A stretch of DNA of 64,000 nt, from NCBI RefSeq assembly GCF_013760845.1, contig NZ_JACDUU010000006.1, forward strand, positions 1 through 64,000, given 5' to 3'. Positions 17,887-27,752 of the stretch are shown in pieces. Position numbers and translations under genes: made by a program. The notes beneath the pieces are model-generated. The model was not told where the DNA came from and made no database searches. It saw nothing but the letters and a program-made list of their open reading frames with translations. This DNA is from [Anoxybacillus] calidus. Its GTDB lineage: Bacteria; Bacillota; Bacilli; Bacillales; Anoxybacillaceae. Every line of letters begins with the position of its first letter. The first letter of the stretch is position 1.

Positions 17887-17901
17887 TGAAAATCATTATC
17901 A
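17887..17901 (+). promoter_or_regulatory. Fur box 2
   Basis: TGAAAATCATTATCA differs from the consensus at one position. It lies 26 bp downstream of box 1, inside the leader. Confidence 0.8.
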
Positions 17902-17919
17902 ATAAAAACCAAAATGAAA

Positions 17920-17934
17920 TGATTATGATTTTCA
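17920..17934 (+). promoter_or_regulatory. Fur box 3 (weaker)
   Basis: TGATTATGATTTTCA differs from the consensus at two positions. It ends just before the RBS of dat, so three sites line the promoter and leader. Confidence 0.55.
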
Positions 17935-17954
17935 ATAAAAAGGAGTGTTTATTG

Positions 17955-19319
17955 ATGGAAACAACCATTCATACTCATTCAAGTAATGAAGCATTATTAA
18001 CAATGCAAGCTCAAAGGGAATCAAATGCACGATCATATCCAAGAAGATTGCCGCTTGCCATTAAAAGAGCAGAAGGTGTTTATGTTACAGATATGGATGG
18101 GAAGCAATATATAGATTGTTTAGCAGGAGCTGGCACACTAGCGTTAGGTCATAATCACGCTGTTGTCCGTGAAGCGATCGAAGAAGTGATGAAATCCTAT
18201 TTGCCATTGCATACACTTGATTTGACAACACCGGTTAAAGAAGCCTTTATTGATGAGCTGTTTGCTTCTTTACCACGCTCATTTGCGGAAAAAGCAAAAA
18301 TCCAATTTTGCGGTCCGACTGGTGGTGACGCAATCGAAGCAGCCTTAAAGCTAGTAAAAACAGCAACCGGCAACAGAGCCATTCTATCATTTCATGGCGG
18401 ATATCATGGTTCCACACATGGCACATTGAGTGTAAGCGGGACAACTGATCCGAAAAAGAAAATTCATGCACTTGTACCAGATACGCATTTTCTTCCATAT
18501 CCATATGAATACCGTTGCCCGTTCGGGATTGGAAAAGATGGACACCGTATTAGCAGTACGTACATTGAGAATTTACTGGATGACCCAGAAAGCGGAATTG
18601 TTACTCCTGCTGGTGTCATCGTAGAGGTGGTACAAGGTGAGGGTGGTTCAATACCTGCGCCAATAGAATGGTTAAAAGAGCTTCGACGCATCACAAAAGA
18701 GCGAAACATTCCACTTATTATTGATGAAGTGCAAACTGGCATCGGCCGAACAGGAAAAATGTTTGCATTCGAGCATGCTGGAATCGAGCCTGATGTCCTT
18801 GTGCTATCAAAAGCGGTAGGGGGAAGTCTTCCACTTTCAGTTGTCTTATATGACCGCCGTCTTGATAAATGGGAACCAGGTGCTCATATCGGAACATTCA
18901 GAGGTAATCAAATGGCGATGGCTACCGGTCGAGCCACAATACGGTTTGTAAAGGAAAATCAGCTGCCGGAGTACGCACATAAAATGGGATCTTACATAAT
19001 CAAGCAGTTAACATCCATTCAAAAGCAAGTAAGTTCAATTGGTGATGTAAGAGGGAGAGGACTTATGATTGGTGTAGAAATCATCAATCCAATGAAGCAG
19101 CCAAACCAAATTGGTAGTTACCCGGCTTATCCCGAGCTTGCCAAAAAAATTCAACAAGAATGCTTTAAACGAGGGATTATTTTAGAAGTCGGAGGACGTT
19201 TTAGCAGCGTCATTCGTCTACTGCCACCATTAATCATTTCAAAAGAGCAAATCGATGAAGTGTTGGATCGTTTCTATGAAGCGATTGCAAGCGCTGAATC
19301 CCAATTTGGATTGCGTTAG
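17955..19319 (+). CDS. dat: Diaminobutyrate-2-oxoglutarate aminotransferase
   Basis: 454 residues of class III aminotransferases, related to RhbA of the rhizobactin cluster. It makes L-2,4-diaminobutyrate from aspartate semialdehyde and glutamate. Seen are FHGGYHGST, IIDEVQTGIGRTG (PLP aspartate) and the PLP lysine in LSKAVGGSLPLS. AAAAAGGAGTG (17936-17946) fixes the ATG at 17955. A frame open from 17886 runs through Fur boxes 2 and 3 and is not translated from there. It is the first gene of a six-gene operon whose promoter carries Fur boxes. Confidence 0.92.
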   Translation: METTIHTHSSNEALLTMQAQRESNARSYPRRLPLAIKRAEGVYVTDMDGKQYIDCLAGAGTLALGHNHAVVREAIEEVMKSYLPLHTLDLTTPVKEAFIDELFASLPRSFAEKAKIQFCGPTGGDAIEAALKLVKTATGNRAILSFHGGYHGSTHGTLSVSGTTDPKKKIHALVPDTHFLPYPYEYRCPFGIGKDGHRISSTYIENLLDDPESGIVTPAGVIVEVVQGEGGSIPAPIEWLKELRRITKERNIPLIIDEVQTGIGRTGKMFAFEHAGIEPDVLVLSKAVGGSLPLSVVLYDRRLDKWEPGAHIGTFRGNQMAMATGRATIRFVKENQLPEYAHKMGSYIIKQLTSIQKQVSSIGDVRGRGLMIGVEIINPMKQPNQIGSYPAYPELAKKIQQECFKRGIILEVGGRFSSVIRLLPPLIISKEQIDEVLDRFYEAIASAESQFGLR

Positions 19320-19331
19320 AAGGTGATGATC

Positions 19332-20855
19332 ATGAAAACAAACTTTGTTCATTGGTTTCTTCATCCGAGTGATGAAAGTGTAAAAACATACCGAGCACTT
19401 ATGGATACGGTGGTTAAGTTAATTACGAATGAAACAATGAGGATCAACAAACCTTTTTCGGGGGCTTCCCGTCAAGAGATTGAGTCAAGAGTGAAAGAGA
19501 TGTTCAATCTATCAACTGTAGCTCAGAAGATGGATGATGTGATGGAAGAGATTCAAAACGTCATCGTGAGAAATTCTTTATGGATTTCTCACCCATCTTC
19601 TATGGCCCACCTTCATTGCCCACCTTTACTTCCGTCGATTGCTGCGGAAGTGATGATCAATGCGCTTAATCAATCAATGGATTCATGGGATCAAAGCCCT
19701 GCTGCTACTTATGTTGAAACAGAACTAATCAACTTCTTCACAAAGCAGATTGGTTATTCCCATGATTCAGATGGGATCTTTACAAGCGGAGGAACTCAAT
19801 CCAATTATATGGGATTGCTGCTCGCTAGAAATAAAGCTTGCCAAACAAACTTTTCGGTTAATGTCCATGAGGAAGGTCTTCCATTTGAGGCGAGAAGATT
19901 GCGAATTCTTTGCTCAGAACATGCTCATTTTACGGTCCAACAATCGGCGGCTCAGCTTGGGTTGGGAATGAATGCGGTGGTAAAAGTTGCGGCAAATGAC
20001 CAGCATCAACTGTGTATAGACGATGCAAAGAAAAAGATCGTACAGCTTCGACGACAAGGACTTCTTCCATTTATGATTGTGGCGACGGCAGGAACAACAG
20101 ATTTTGGAAGTATCGATTGTTTAAAAGATATAGCCAAGCTAGCAAACGAAGAACATCTATGGCTACACGTCGATGCCGCCTACGGAGGAGCCCTGTTATT
20201 TTCTCATCAATATCGGCACTTGGTCAGCGATTTATGCTTGGCCGATTCGATAACGATCGATTTTCATAAACTTTACTATCAATCCATTAGCTGCGGTGCA
20301 TTTTTTGTGAAACATAAACAGGACTTTAAGCAAATTGCTTATTATGCAGATTACTTGAATCCTAAAGAAGATCAGGAGGATGGCATCATCAACCTTGTGG
20401 AAAAAAGTGTTCAAACAACAAAACGGTTCGATGCCTTAAAACTGTTGTTCACTTTCAAGTTGATGGGGACTCATTTGTTTGGAGAAATGGTCGATTACAC
20501 TATTAATCTTGCTAAAGAAACGGCCAATTTGCTAAAGAACGATCCTCGTTTCGAGGTGCTAAATGAACCAGAAATCAATGCTCTATTATTCCGTTACATC
20601 CCATCACAACGTTGGGAAGACCCATCGTATGTTGACGAAATCAATCTTGAGCTTCAACGTGCTTTCTATCAAAGCGGTGAACTAATCATGGCAAAAACAA
20701 GGCAAGGCGGAAAAGTGTACTTAAAATTTACAATGCTCAATCCTCTCAATACGATCAGCAAGATGAAGACTCACATAGAACGAATGAAACAAGTTGGAGA
20801 AAAAATAGAGAAAGAGCGAGGAGAGAAGAGGTATGAATATTCCGTTCATTACTAA
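19332..20855 (+). CDS. ddc: L-2,4-diaminobutyrate decarboxylase
   Basis: 507 residues, PLP-dependent group II decarboxylase (RhbB-like). It converts diaminobutyrate to 1,3-diaminopropane, the backbone amine of schizokinen/rhizobactin-type siderophores. Motifs are TSGGTQSNYMGLLLAR, HVDAAYGGALLFS and the PLP lysine in DFHKLYYQ. AGAAGGTGA (19319-19327) supports the ATG at 19332; a GTG at 19323 overlaps that RBS. The gene starts 12 bp after dat and its 3' end overlaps the next gene by 23 bp. Confidence 0.92.
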   Translation: MKTNFVHWFLHPSDESVKTYRALMDTVVKLITNETMRINKPFSGASRQEIESRVKEMFNLSTVAQKMDDVMEEIQNVIVRNSLWISHPSSMAHLHCPPLLPSIAAEVMINALNQSMDSWDQSPAATYVETELINFFTKQIGYSHDSDGIFTSGGTQSNYMGLLLARNKACQTNFSVNVHEEGLPFEARRLRILCSEHAHFTVQQSAAQLGLGMNAVVKVAANDQHQLCIDDAKKKIVQLRRQGLLPFMIVATAGTTDFGSIDCLKDIAKLANEEHLWLHVDAAYGGALLFSHQYRHLVSDLCLADSITIDFHKLYYQSISCGAFFVKHKQDFKQIAYYADYLNPKEDQEDGIINLVEKSVQTTKRFDALKLLFTFKLMGTHLFGEMVDYTINLAKETANLLKNDPRFEVLNEPEINALLFRYIPSQRWEDPSYVDEINLELQRAFYQSGELIMAKTRQGGKVYLKFTMLNPLNTISKMKTHIERMKQVGEKIEKERGEKRYEYSVHY

Positions 20856-22635
20856 TCATCTTACAATACAAAATTTGATCAATTGTTATGTGAAAGAAAC
20901 AGGAGAAGGGGAATGGAAGCTTCCTAATGAGGTTCCTATTCAAATAGAAGATAAAGAGATCAAGTATGTATTAGTCATTCCGTTTAACCAACTGTCTGTG
21001 ACATTATACATTCCCGTTCAATATAAATCTGTAACAGAACGTCATCTGTTTTCACCTGTTATGTATTATCAAATGAAGAACGATCAAGTGAAACAACTTG
21101 ATTACATAACATTAATTGCATTCATGCAAAAAGAATTCTCTCTCATATCCAATAAGCCTATTCAAACGGAGGAGCTTATGATTCGTACCATTTTAAGCTA
21201 TCAAAATATGAAAAGAATTATTTCAGATCGAATCGATAGCTTAGAAGAATGCTATCAAACAGAAAAAACGTTTCTTCAATCAGAGCAATCCTTGTTGATT
21301 GGACATCAAGTGCATCCGACTCCGAAAAGTCGTCAAGGAATTGATGAAGATGAAGAACATATTTTTGCTCCAGAGCGAAAAGGGTCTTTTCAACTTCATT
21401 ATTTCCGTGCAGCAAATGACATTGTAGAGGAAGACTCTATTTTGCCCCAAAAGGCTTCCAAACTTATAAAAGAAGAGTTAAAGAATGACCCTTTCATTTC
21501 TCCATCATTTAAAGAGAAATATTGCCAGGATGATGACTTTTCTTTGATACCTGTTCATCCGCTGCAAGCGAGAAAGCTGTTGGGAAGAGAAGACATCTGC
21601 CATCAGATTCAAAAAGGAAAACTTGCCTATCTCGGACCGCAAGGCCGAAAATTTTATCCGACATCTTCTGTTCGGACGGTGTATCATCCGGAGGCAAGAT
21701 TTATGTACAAGTTTTCAATCCCAGTGAAAATCACCAATTCATTGCGAGTGAATAAGCGAAAAGAGCTGGCTCGCGGTGTAGAAGTGAGCCGTCTGCTACA
21801 TAGTGAGCTTCGTGAACAACTGGCAGCACATCATCCGGATTTTCATATCATTCAAGACCCTGCTTTTATAAATTTAAAGCTTGAAACAGAAGAAACAGGG
21901 TTTGAAGTGGTTATCCGTGAAAATCCGTTTCAAAAGGGCGAGGATTCACGGACGACATTGCTTGCGGCGCTTTGCCAAGATCATATAACAGGGGGCGCCT
22001 CCCATTTATCGAACATCATTTATGATATAGCGAACCGGGAAGGCATTTCAACCAGCCAGGCAAGTGAACAGTGGTTTGCTCGCTATCTGCAAGTGAGCTT
22101 ACGTCCACTTTATTGGCTATATGCCGTTTACGGGATCGCTCTGGAAGCACATCAGCAAAATTCTGTAATAAAACTCGATGAACAAGGCTATCCATCAACC
22201 TTTTATTATCGTGATAACCAAGGCTACTATTTTATGGAATCAAAGGCTCAAAAATTAAAACAGCTTGTTCCGACATTAAATGAAAAAAGCGATACGATAT
22301 GTTCCGACTCTATTGCAGAGGAACGATTCCGTTATTATGTCTTTTTCAATCACTTGTTCGGTTTGATCAATGCATTTGGAGTCAACCAACTGATCGATGA
22401 ACAGCGATTATTATTATTGCTGAAAGAAGAGTTGAAAGACTTGAAAAAGAATTTAGGTGATCATACGAACTTGTTGGATTCTTTATTATACGAAAAGAAG
22501 CTGCCATGCAAGGCCAACTTGCTGACAAGAGTGCACGATATGGATGAGCTTGTCGGACCTCTTGAGACTCAATCTGTTTACGTTTCTGTGACCAACCCTT
22601 TGGCAGTGACTGTAGGTGAGTTGTATGAAGTCTAA
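20833..22635 (+). CDS. IucA/IucC-family NIS siderophore synthetase (first)
   Basis: 600 residues of the NRPS-independent siderophore synthetases, in the position of rhbC. Visible are the ATP-site segments HPTPKSRQG (20 residues after a GHQ), VHPLQARKL, SSVRTVYHP and KFSIPVKITNSLRV. Such enzymes adenylate citrate or a citryl intermediate and form the amide with an amine or hydroxamate. The C-terminal FhuF-like domain is present. The ATG lies inside ddc behind GAGGAGAGAAGAGG. It probably does one of the two condensations of citrate with N-acetyl-N-hydroxy-diaminopropane. Which enzyme acts first cannot be read from the sequence. Confidence 0.92.
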   Translation: MNIPFITNHLTIQNLINCYVKETGEGEWKLPNEVPIQIEDKEIKYVLVIPFNQLSVTLYIPVQYKSVTERHLFSPVMYYQMKNDQVKQLDYITLIAFMQKEFSLISNKPIQTEELMIRTILSYQNMKRIISDRIDSLEECYQTEKTFLQSEQSLLIGHQVHPTPKSRQGIDEDEEHIFAPERKGSFQLHYFRAANDIVEEDSILPQKASKLIKEELKNDPFISPSFKEKYCQDDDFSLIPVHPLQARKLLGREDICHQIQKGKLAYLGPQGRKFYPTSSVRTVYHPEARFMYKFSIPVKITNSLRVNKRKELARGVEVSRLLHSELREQLAAHHPDFHIIQDPAFINLKLETEETGFEVVIRENPFQKGEDSRTTLLAALCQDHITGGASHLSNIIYDIANREGISTSQASEQWFARYLQVSLRPLYWLYAVYGIALEAHQQNSVIKLDEQGYPSTFYYRDNQGYYFMESKAQKLKQLVPTLNEKSDTICSDSIAEERFRYYVFFNHLFGLINAFGVNQLIDEQRLLLLLKEELKDLKKNLGDHTNLLDSLLYEKKLPCKANLLTRVHDMDELVGPLETQSVYVSVTNPLAVTVGELYEV

Positions 22636-23230
22636 AGTTTTCATTAAACCGGATTATCCTTTTGAGCGATACGATTCTATTATCAAAAAGACGATTACAT
22701 TTCGTCAAGTGAGCATGAAAGAGGATCTAAGACGGCTTCATTCATGGATGCACGAACAACATGTCATCCCTTTTTGGAAGTTAAACATTTCACTTAAAGA
22801 TTATGCAGATCATTTACAAAAGTTTTTACAGGATGCCCATCAAACTCTCTTGATTGGTGAACTGGATGGTGTACCGATGAGTTATTGGGAGTCCTACTGG
22901 GTTAAGGGCGATATGATCGGTAACTATTATGAGTTTGATGAATATGATCAAGGCATTCATTTACTGATCGGACCGAGAAAGTTTCTAGGAAAAGGTTTCA
23001 TATATCCATTATTGATGACAATTTTATACAAAAAACTACAAATACCAGAAACAAAAAAAATCATTGCAGAACCTGATATTCGAAACGAAAAAATGATTCA
23101 TGTATTCAAAAAATGCGGTTTTCAACCTGTAAAGGAGGTCCAATTGCCTGACAAAACAGGGTTATTGATGGTATGCGAGCGGAAGGTGTTTGAAAGAAGG
23201 TGGACAGATTGGCAAATGAACAGATTTTAG
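22625..23230 (+). CDS. Siderophore GNAT acetyltransferase (IucB/RhbD-like)
   Basis: 201 residues. GNAT fold of the siderophore type, with the characteristic MHEQHVIPFWKLN segment, SYWESYWVKGD, then the acetyl-CoA loop GPRKFLGKGF. It acetylates the N-hydroxylated diaminopropane to form the hydroxamate. AGGTGAG (22614-22620) favours the ATG at 22625. It overlaps the synthetase gene by 11 bp and the monooxygenase gene by about 22 bp, so translation is coupled. Confidence 0.9.
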   Translation: MKSKVFIKPDYPFERYDSIIKKTITFRQVSMKEDLRRLHSWMHEQHVIPFWKLNISLKDYADHLQKFLQDAHQTLLIGELDGVPMSYWESYWVKGDMIGNYYEFDEYDQGIHLLIGPRKFLGKGFIYPLLMTILYKKLQIPETKKIIAEPDIRNEKMIHVFKKCGFQPVKEVQLPDKTGLLMVCERKVFERRWTDWQMNRF

Positions 23231-24501
23231 ACGTTATTGGTGTGGGAATCGGTCCTTTTAATCTTGGATTAGCAGCATTACTGGAAAAGACGAAATGCCG
23301 GTCATTATTTTTTGATAAAAAACCATGCTTTGAGTGGCATCCAGGGATGCTTTTGGAAGGAACCACCTTGCAAGTACCGTTTTTGGCTGATGTTGTAACC
23401 ATGGTAGATCCGACAAGTCCTTATAGTTTTTTAAATTACTTACATGAACACAAAAGATTATACCGTTTTTACTTTTTTGAAAAATTTCATATTCCACGAA
23501 CCGAATACAATCATTACTGCCAATGGGTAGCCAAGCAGCTCCCACAGCTTCAGTTCGGGTTCGAAGTGCAGAATATTGAGCAGACAGAGGAAGGATATTT
23601 TCGTGTTACCGTTTACTCCTATAACGAAAAGAAACAAAACATTTATCACGCCAAACATGTCGTATTAGGAGTAGGAACGAGACCGTATGTTCCAGAAAAG
23701 TTTCAACCGTTTCTCGGTGACCGAGTATTTCATTCTTCACAGTATTTGCACAAGCGGGAAACCGTCCTAAAAGCGAGATCGATTACGGTCATCGGCTCCG
23801 GGCAGAGTTCAGCTGAAATTTTTCATGACCTATTCTTAAAACAACCGGACTATGATTATCAATTGTCATGGTACACAAGGTCCAAAGGGTTTTATCCAAT
23901 GGAATACTCAAAGCTTGGGTTGGAACATTTCTCGCCTGATTATACACGATACTTTTATCAATTGCCGAAACAAAAGAAAAAAGCCGTCTTAAGCAATCAG
24001 TCTTTACTGTACAAAGGGATCAGCTTTACCACGATTGCTAATATTTATGATTTATTGTATGAGCGAACAGTTGGAAACAAAACGCCGAGCGTTCATCTGC
24101 AGGCGTTGACTGAACTAGTGTCCATAGAAGAATGGAATAACCATTACTGTTTATCTCTGTATCAGCACGAACAGGAAAAAGGTATGCAAATAGAAAGTGA
24201 TGTAGTCATTCTAGCAACAGGTTATCATCCTTATATCCCGGATTGTTTAAATGGAATGATGAATATGATTGAGTGGGATGAATCTGGCCAGCTTGTCATT
24301 CAAGAAGATTATAGAGTGAAGTTAAAAAATGAAAATCAAAACCACTTATTTATTCAAAACGGCGAGCTTCATACGCATGGTGTTGGTGCCCCTGATTTGG
24401 GATTAGGAGCGTTTCGAAATGCGACCATTATCAATCAATTAGTAGGAAAAAAAATATATCCAACATATGAAACTAATGTATTTCAACAGTTTGGAATGTA
24501 G
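23209..24501 (+). CDS. Diamine/lysine N6-hydroxylase-type monooxygenase (RhbE-like)
   Basis: About 430 residues of the FAD/NADPH N-hydroxylating monooxygenases. The FAD motif is GVGIGPFNLGLAALLE at the N-terminus, the NADPH motif GSGQSSAEIFHDL is near residue 200, and ATGYHPYIPD is in the C-terminal part. It hydroxylates the primary amine of 1,3-diaminopropane before acetylation. The start is either TTG 23209, eight bases after AGAAGG, or GTG 23200; I prefer 23209. Fifth gene of the operon. Confidence 0.9.
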   Translation: MANEQILDVIGVGIGPFNLGLAALLEKTKCRSLFFDKKPCFEWHPGMLLEGTTLQVPFLADVVTMVDPTSPYSFLNYLHEHKRLYRFYFFEKFHIPRTEYNHYCQWVAKQLPQLQFGFEVQNIEQTEEGYFRVTVYSYNEKKQNIYHAKHVVLGVGTRPYVPEKFQPFLGDRVFHSSQYLHKRETVLKARSITVIGSGQSSAEIFHDLFLKQPDYDYQLSWYTRSKGFYPMEYSKLGLEHFSPDYTRYFYQLPKQKKKAVLSNQSLLYKGISFTTIANIYDLLYERTVGNKTPSVHLQALTELVSIEEWNNHYCLSLYQHEQEKGMQIESDVVILATGYHPYIPDCLNGMMNMIEWDESGQLVIQEDYRVKLKNENQNHLFIQNGELHTHGVGAPDLGLGAFRNATIINQLVGKKIYPTYETNVFQQFGM

Positions 24502-24671
24502 GGAGAAAAAATTGATATTGTATTTCACAATACAGTTTTCTCTCTTTAAAGAGAAAAAGTAAAACGAAGATCACATCGTTATTTCATTGGGAGGCAGCAT
24601 TCATACGATTGCTTTCAATAAACGTTTTCCAATTATTTTCATATCAAAAATAAAAAAGGGAGTTGAATATT
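24502..24671 (+). other. 170-bp intra-operon gap with hairpin
   Basis: GAGAAAA-rich and TTTTCTC arms around ATTGT/ACAAT (about 24501-24545) form a stem followed by CTTTAAAGAG. This is the only real gap in the siderophore operon. It may attenuate or process the transcript before the last synthetase gene. No convincing Fur box lies in it. Confidence 0.4.
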
Positions 24672-26477
24672 ATGGGAATTTGTGAAACACCTCTACACAT
24701 GTTAACAGAGAAAGCTTGGAACGATGTGGATCAAAAGCTGTTAGCGAAAATGATTCAAGAATTCATGTATGAAGAAATTATCACTCCAAAGTTGCTTAGT
24801 GAAACAGGAGACATTCAATCTTACGAGTGGGTAGATAAAAAGGGAACTGTGTATCGTTTTCAAGCAAAACCCCGAATGTTTGATAGCTTCTATGTTTTAC
24901 CTGAGAGCATTGAAATAATCACAACTGAAGCAAAAGATATACCGTTATCTCTTTCTCTTTTACTTAGCATTCAGGAAGAAGGAAACATGACAAGCTCTAC
25001 AGCAGGACATTTAATAAAAGAATATTTACATACATTAGTAGCGGACACTCACTTAAAAGAAAAATCAAAATCGATGGACGAGCTGATTGAATTAGATTAT
25101 GCAGAACTGGAAGGGGAAATGACTGGACATCCGTGGATTACCTATAATAAAGGCCGCATCGGTTTTGGATATGATGATTATGTATTGTATGCGCCTGAAC
25201 AAAAGAGAAAGGTGCAGCTTTCATGGATTGCCGTCCATAAAAACATCGCGACGTTCCATTCAGTAGAAGGATTGTCTTATAACTATGTAATGGAACAAGA
25301 GCTTGATGAAGAGACACGTCAGATCTTTACAAAAAAATTGGAGGCAAGTGGAGTACAAGAAAAGGATTATTATTTTATGCCGATTCATGCTTGGCAATGG
25401 AACAATATCATTGTCTCAATGTTCGCACCGGAAATTGCTAAAAAAGAGATTATTCCTCTAGGAGAAGGAGAAGATGAGTATCTTCCTCAACAGTCTATTC
25501 GAACGTTCGTAAATGTAACAAATAAGAGGAAATACCATGTTAAGTTGCCAATGAGCATTTTAAATACGCTCGTATACCGTGGATTACCAAGTGAGAGAAC
25601 GGTGATTGCTCCTAAAGTAACAACATTTATAAAAAACATATTGGAAAACGATTCGTTTTTAAGAGAAGAGTGCCGTCTTGGACTATTAGGAGAAGTGGCA
25701 ACCATCAATGTCAACCATCGTACTTTCACGAAACTAAAGGGCGCTCCTTACCAATATCTTGAAATGTTAGGTGTCGTTTGGAGGGAGAGCGTTTATAATG
25801 AACTACAAGAAGATGAACATGCGATAACACTTGCAGCATTGTTACATGTTGATCATGAAGGAACGCCGTTTGTGTCAAAATTAATTCATAAATCAGGTCT
25901 CACAGTCGAACAGTGGGTCAATAAACTCGCAAAAGCGATTTTACCACCACTTCTTCATTACTTATATCAGTACGGTACTGTATTTTCACCGCATGGCCAA
26001 AATACAGTGCTTGTGCTGAAAGACTACAAACCAGAACGTATCATTATGAAAGATTTTGTAGATGATGTGAATATTAGTGATCAGCCGCTTCTAGAACTGT
26101 CAGTGTTAACTCCTGAGTTGAAAAAAGTTTTACGTAGTGAGCCGCCTGAAGGATTAACACAATTTATTTTAACCGGATTATTCATTTGCCACTTCCGTTA
26201 TTTAAGCAATATTCTACAGGAAAACGAACAATTCTCTGAACTTCATTTCTGGAGCATTATTCATGAGGAAATCCTTTCTTATCAACGAAGATTTTCTCAT
26301 TTACAAGATCGATTCAAGCTATTTGATTTATTACGTCCGACATTCACAAAGCTTGCGCTCAATCGAAATCGCATGTTTGATTACGGTTATGAAGACGGAG
26401 ATGACCGCCCGCATGCAAGCGAATATGGAATAGTCACTAACGCTCTTCATAAAGTAGCAGCTCAAAGCACTATTTAA
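24672..26477 (+). CDS. IucA/IucC-family NIS siderophore synthetase (second, IucC/RhbF-like)
   Basis: 601 residues. NIS synthetase with GHPWITYNKGRIGFGYDD, MPIHAWQW, QQSIRTFVNVTNKRKYHVKL and SPHGQNTVLVL, the conserved ATP and citrate-binding blocks. It is in the position of rhbF and would complete the bis-hydroxamate citrate siderophore. AAAAGGGAG precedes the ATG at 24672, and a TTG at 24663 is less well placed. A terminator lies 120 bp downstream. No exporter or uptake gene follows. Confidence 0.92.
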   Translation: MGICETPLHMLTEKAWNDVDQKLLAKMIQEFMYEEIITPKLLSETGDIQSYEWVDKKGTVYRFQAKPRMFDSFYVLPESIEIITTEAKDIPLSLSLLLSIQEEGNMTSSTAGHLIKEYLHTLVADTHLKEKSKSMDELIELDYAELEGEMTGHPWITYNKGRIGFGYDDYVLYAPEQKRKVQLSWIAVHKNIATFHSVEGLSYNYVMEQELDEETRQIFTKKLEASGVQEKDYYFMPIHAWQWNNIIVSMFAPEIAKKEIIPLGEGEDEYLPQQSIRTFVNVTNKRKYHVKLPMSILNTLVYRGLPSERTVIAPKVTTFIKNILENDSFLREECRLGLLGEVATINVNHRTFTKLKGAPYQYLEMLGVVWRESVYNELQEDEHAITLAALLHVDHEGTPFVSKLIHKSGLTVEQWVNKLAKAILPPLLHYLYQYGTVFSPHGQNTVLVLKDYKPERIIMKDFVDDVNISDQPLLELSVLTPELKKVLRSEPPEGLTQFILTGLFICHFRYLSNILQENEQFSELHFWSIIHEEILSYQRRFSHLQDRFKLFDLLRPTFTKLALNRNRMFDYGYEDGDDRPHASEYGIVTNALHKVAAQSTI

Positions 26478-26594
26478 GATAAGATAAAAAATGATCCATT
26501 CGGAAAAGTAAACTCTTACTATCAAACTAAACTCCCTTGAGCCATAAAATAGATTCGTATGTGTAATTCCTTTAAAACCTCTAATGCCAACTAA

Positions 26595-26628
26595 CTCCTC
26601 TAGAAAAGAAACTAGAGGGGTTTTTTAT
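26595..26628 (+). terminator. Terminator of the siderophore operon
   Basis: CCTCTAG (26597-26603), loop, CTAGAGG (26612-26618), then GGTTTTTTATAT. Confidence 0.85.
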
Positions 26629-27406
26629 ATGACTCCATTATAATGATGGAGCAATTTAGTTTACGTTGAACGATAATAAAGCTGCTCAGCTAATAAAATA
26701 TGAAATAAAATTTCCTGCTTTTTGACATGAGATTTAATAAAAAAATTCGGACATAATTATTGGAAAGTATTTCGTCCCAAACGGAATAGTATAGTTAAAT
26801 TGTATAGCGATTTTGAGTAAGGCCATTGGCTTCTTGTAGATTCCGGAGCTTTCTTCCGTAGCAACATCTAACATCTTCGTAAGATGAAAGCAATGACAAC
26901 ATTATGATCACGTACAGTGTTAATAAAAACGAAGAGATGAAAGCGAATAGGTAAGTCAAGAAAAGGAATTGGAAAACAACTTCTACAAGCAATGATTAAA
27001 GAATCAGAGTCAAAAGGATTTTGGATATAAAATTAGTGTTGAATTATGATAGAATCAGACCGAGAAGTGACTTCAAATATTGGGGATAATTATCTGTCTG
27101 GTAGCATACACTGAACGAATAGTATTATGTAAGTTCTTAGCCATTTTTAACTTTTAACGTTTATTGCTTTGATATATGTCGGAGTCAGAAATGGAAATTC
27201 GGATCCTTCTTAGTTCTTAGTGTAAGGGTTTTGGTAGAAGTAGGAATGTATGGGTGATCTAAACGAAAAGGTTGGTTGAAGGAAAGGGCATTCAAATCTA
27301 ATCATTAAGATGAAATTATATAGTTATAGGACAAAATGGTATTGAAATAGGATACATGTATAAACGGTCGTCATATAACCTTTTATAGGAGGATAATGAG
27401 AATAAT
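26629..27406. other. 780-bp region without intact gene
   Basis: Apart from the acetyltransferase fragment at 26948-27031 I see only AT-rich sequence with short scraps. A minus-strand frame across 26795-26992 has no RBS and reads against the fragment. Confidence 0.5.
26948..27031 (+). pseudogene. Fragment of a GNAT acetyltransferase
   Basis: Reads IGKSRKGIGKQLLQAMIKES and then ESKGFWI before a stop. This matches the acetyl-CoA-binding motif A of phosphinothricin-type N-acetyltransferases (RGKGIGKxLLxALIxxSE, GFW). The 5' and 3' parts are missing. Confidence 0.6.
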
Positions 27407-27679
27407 ATGGAGATTGAAATTGAATTAATGGAAAAAGAAGCGTTTGGTGAAGTGGTGTCAGAGGGAATATTTGAGACCATTGTTATATGGAAAGACGGTG
27501 ACTGGTCAATTGTTGGATCTGCTCATCATCAATCGCGTGTCGGTAAACAAGAACCTCTTATGTATATTTACAAAGAACAGCTACAACAAATGGATGTGCA
27601 GCAAGATAGTATTCAATATTTAATCAAACAGATTGAAGATGCACTAAATGGAATTTCTGTGAAAGCTTTTTGTGATTAA
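27407..27679 (+). CDS. Hypothetical 90-residue protein
   Basis: Not recognised. It is soluble and acidic (many E, Q and D), with no signal peptide or membrane segment. The C-terminal half (YIYKEQLQQMDVQQDSIQYL) could be helical. AGGAGG lies 13 bp before the ATG, a rather long spacing; a nearer ATG at 27396 is in another frame and stops quickly. It stands alone between the siderophore operon and corA. Confidence 0.55.
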   Translation: MEIEIELMEKEAFGEVVSEGIFETIVIWKDGDWSIVGSAHHQSRVGKQEPLMYIYKEQLQQMDVQQDSIQYLIKQIEDALNGISVKAFCD

Positions 27680-27752
27680 ACTTAACTCTACAATGAAGAG
27701 ATATCGTTTTTATTATGAGAAGTGGAGTGATTTATAAAGAAAGGGGTTGATT

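Noticed and set aside
17886-17954. Longer dat gene starting at 17886
   Set aside because: The added 23 codons consist of Fur box sequence, and the strong RBS is just before 17955.
26795-26992. 65-codon hydrophobic minus-strand ORF
   Set aside because: No RBS. It lies antisense to an acetyltransferase fragment in a decayed region.
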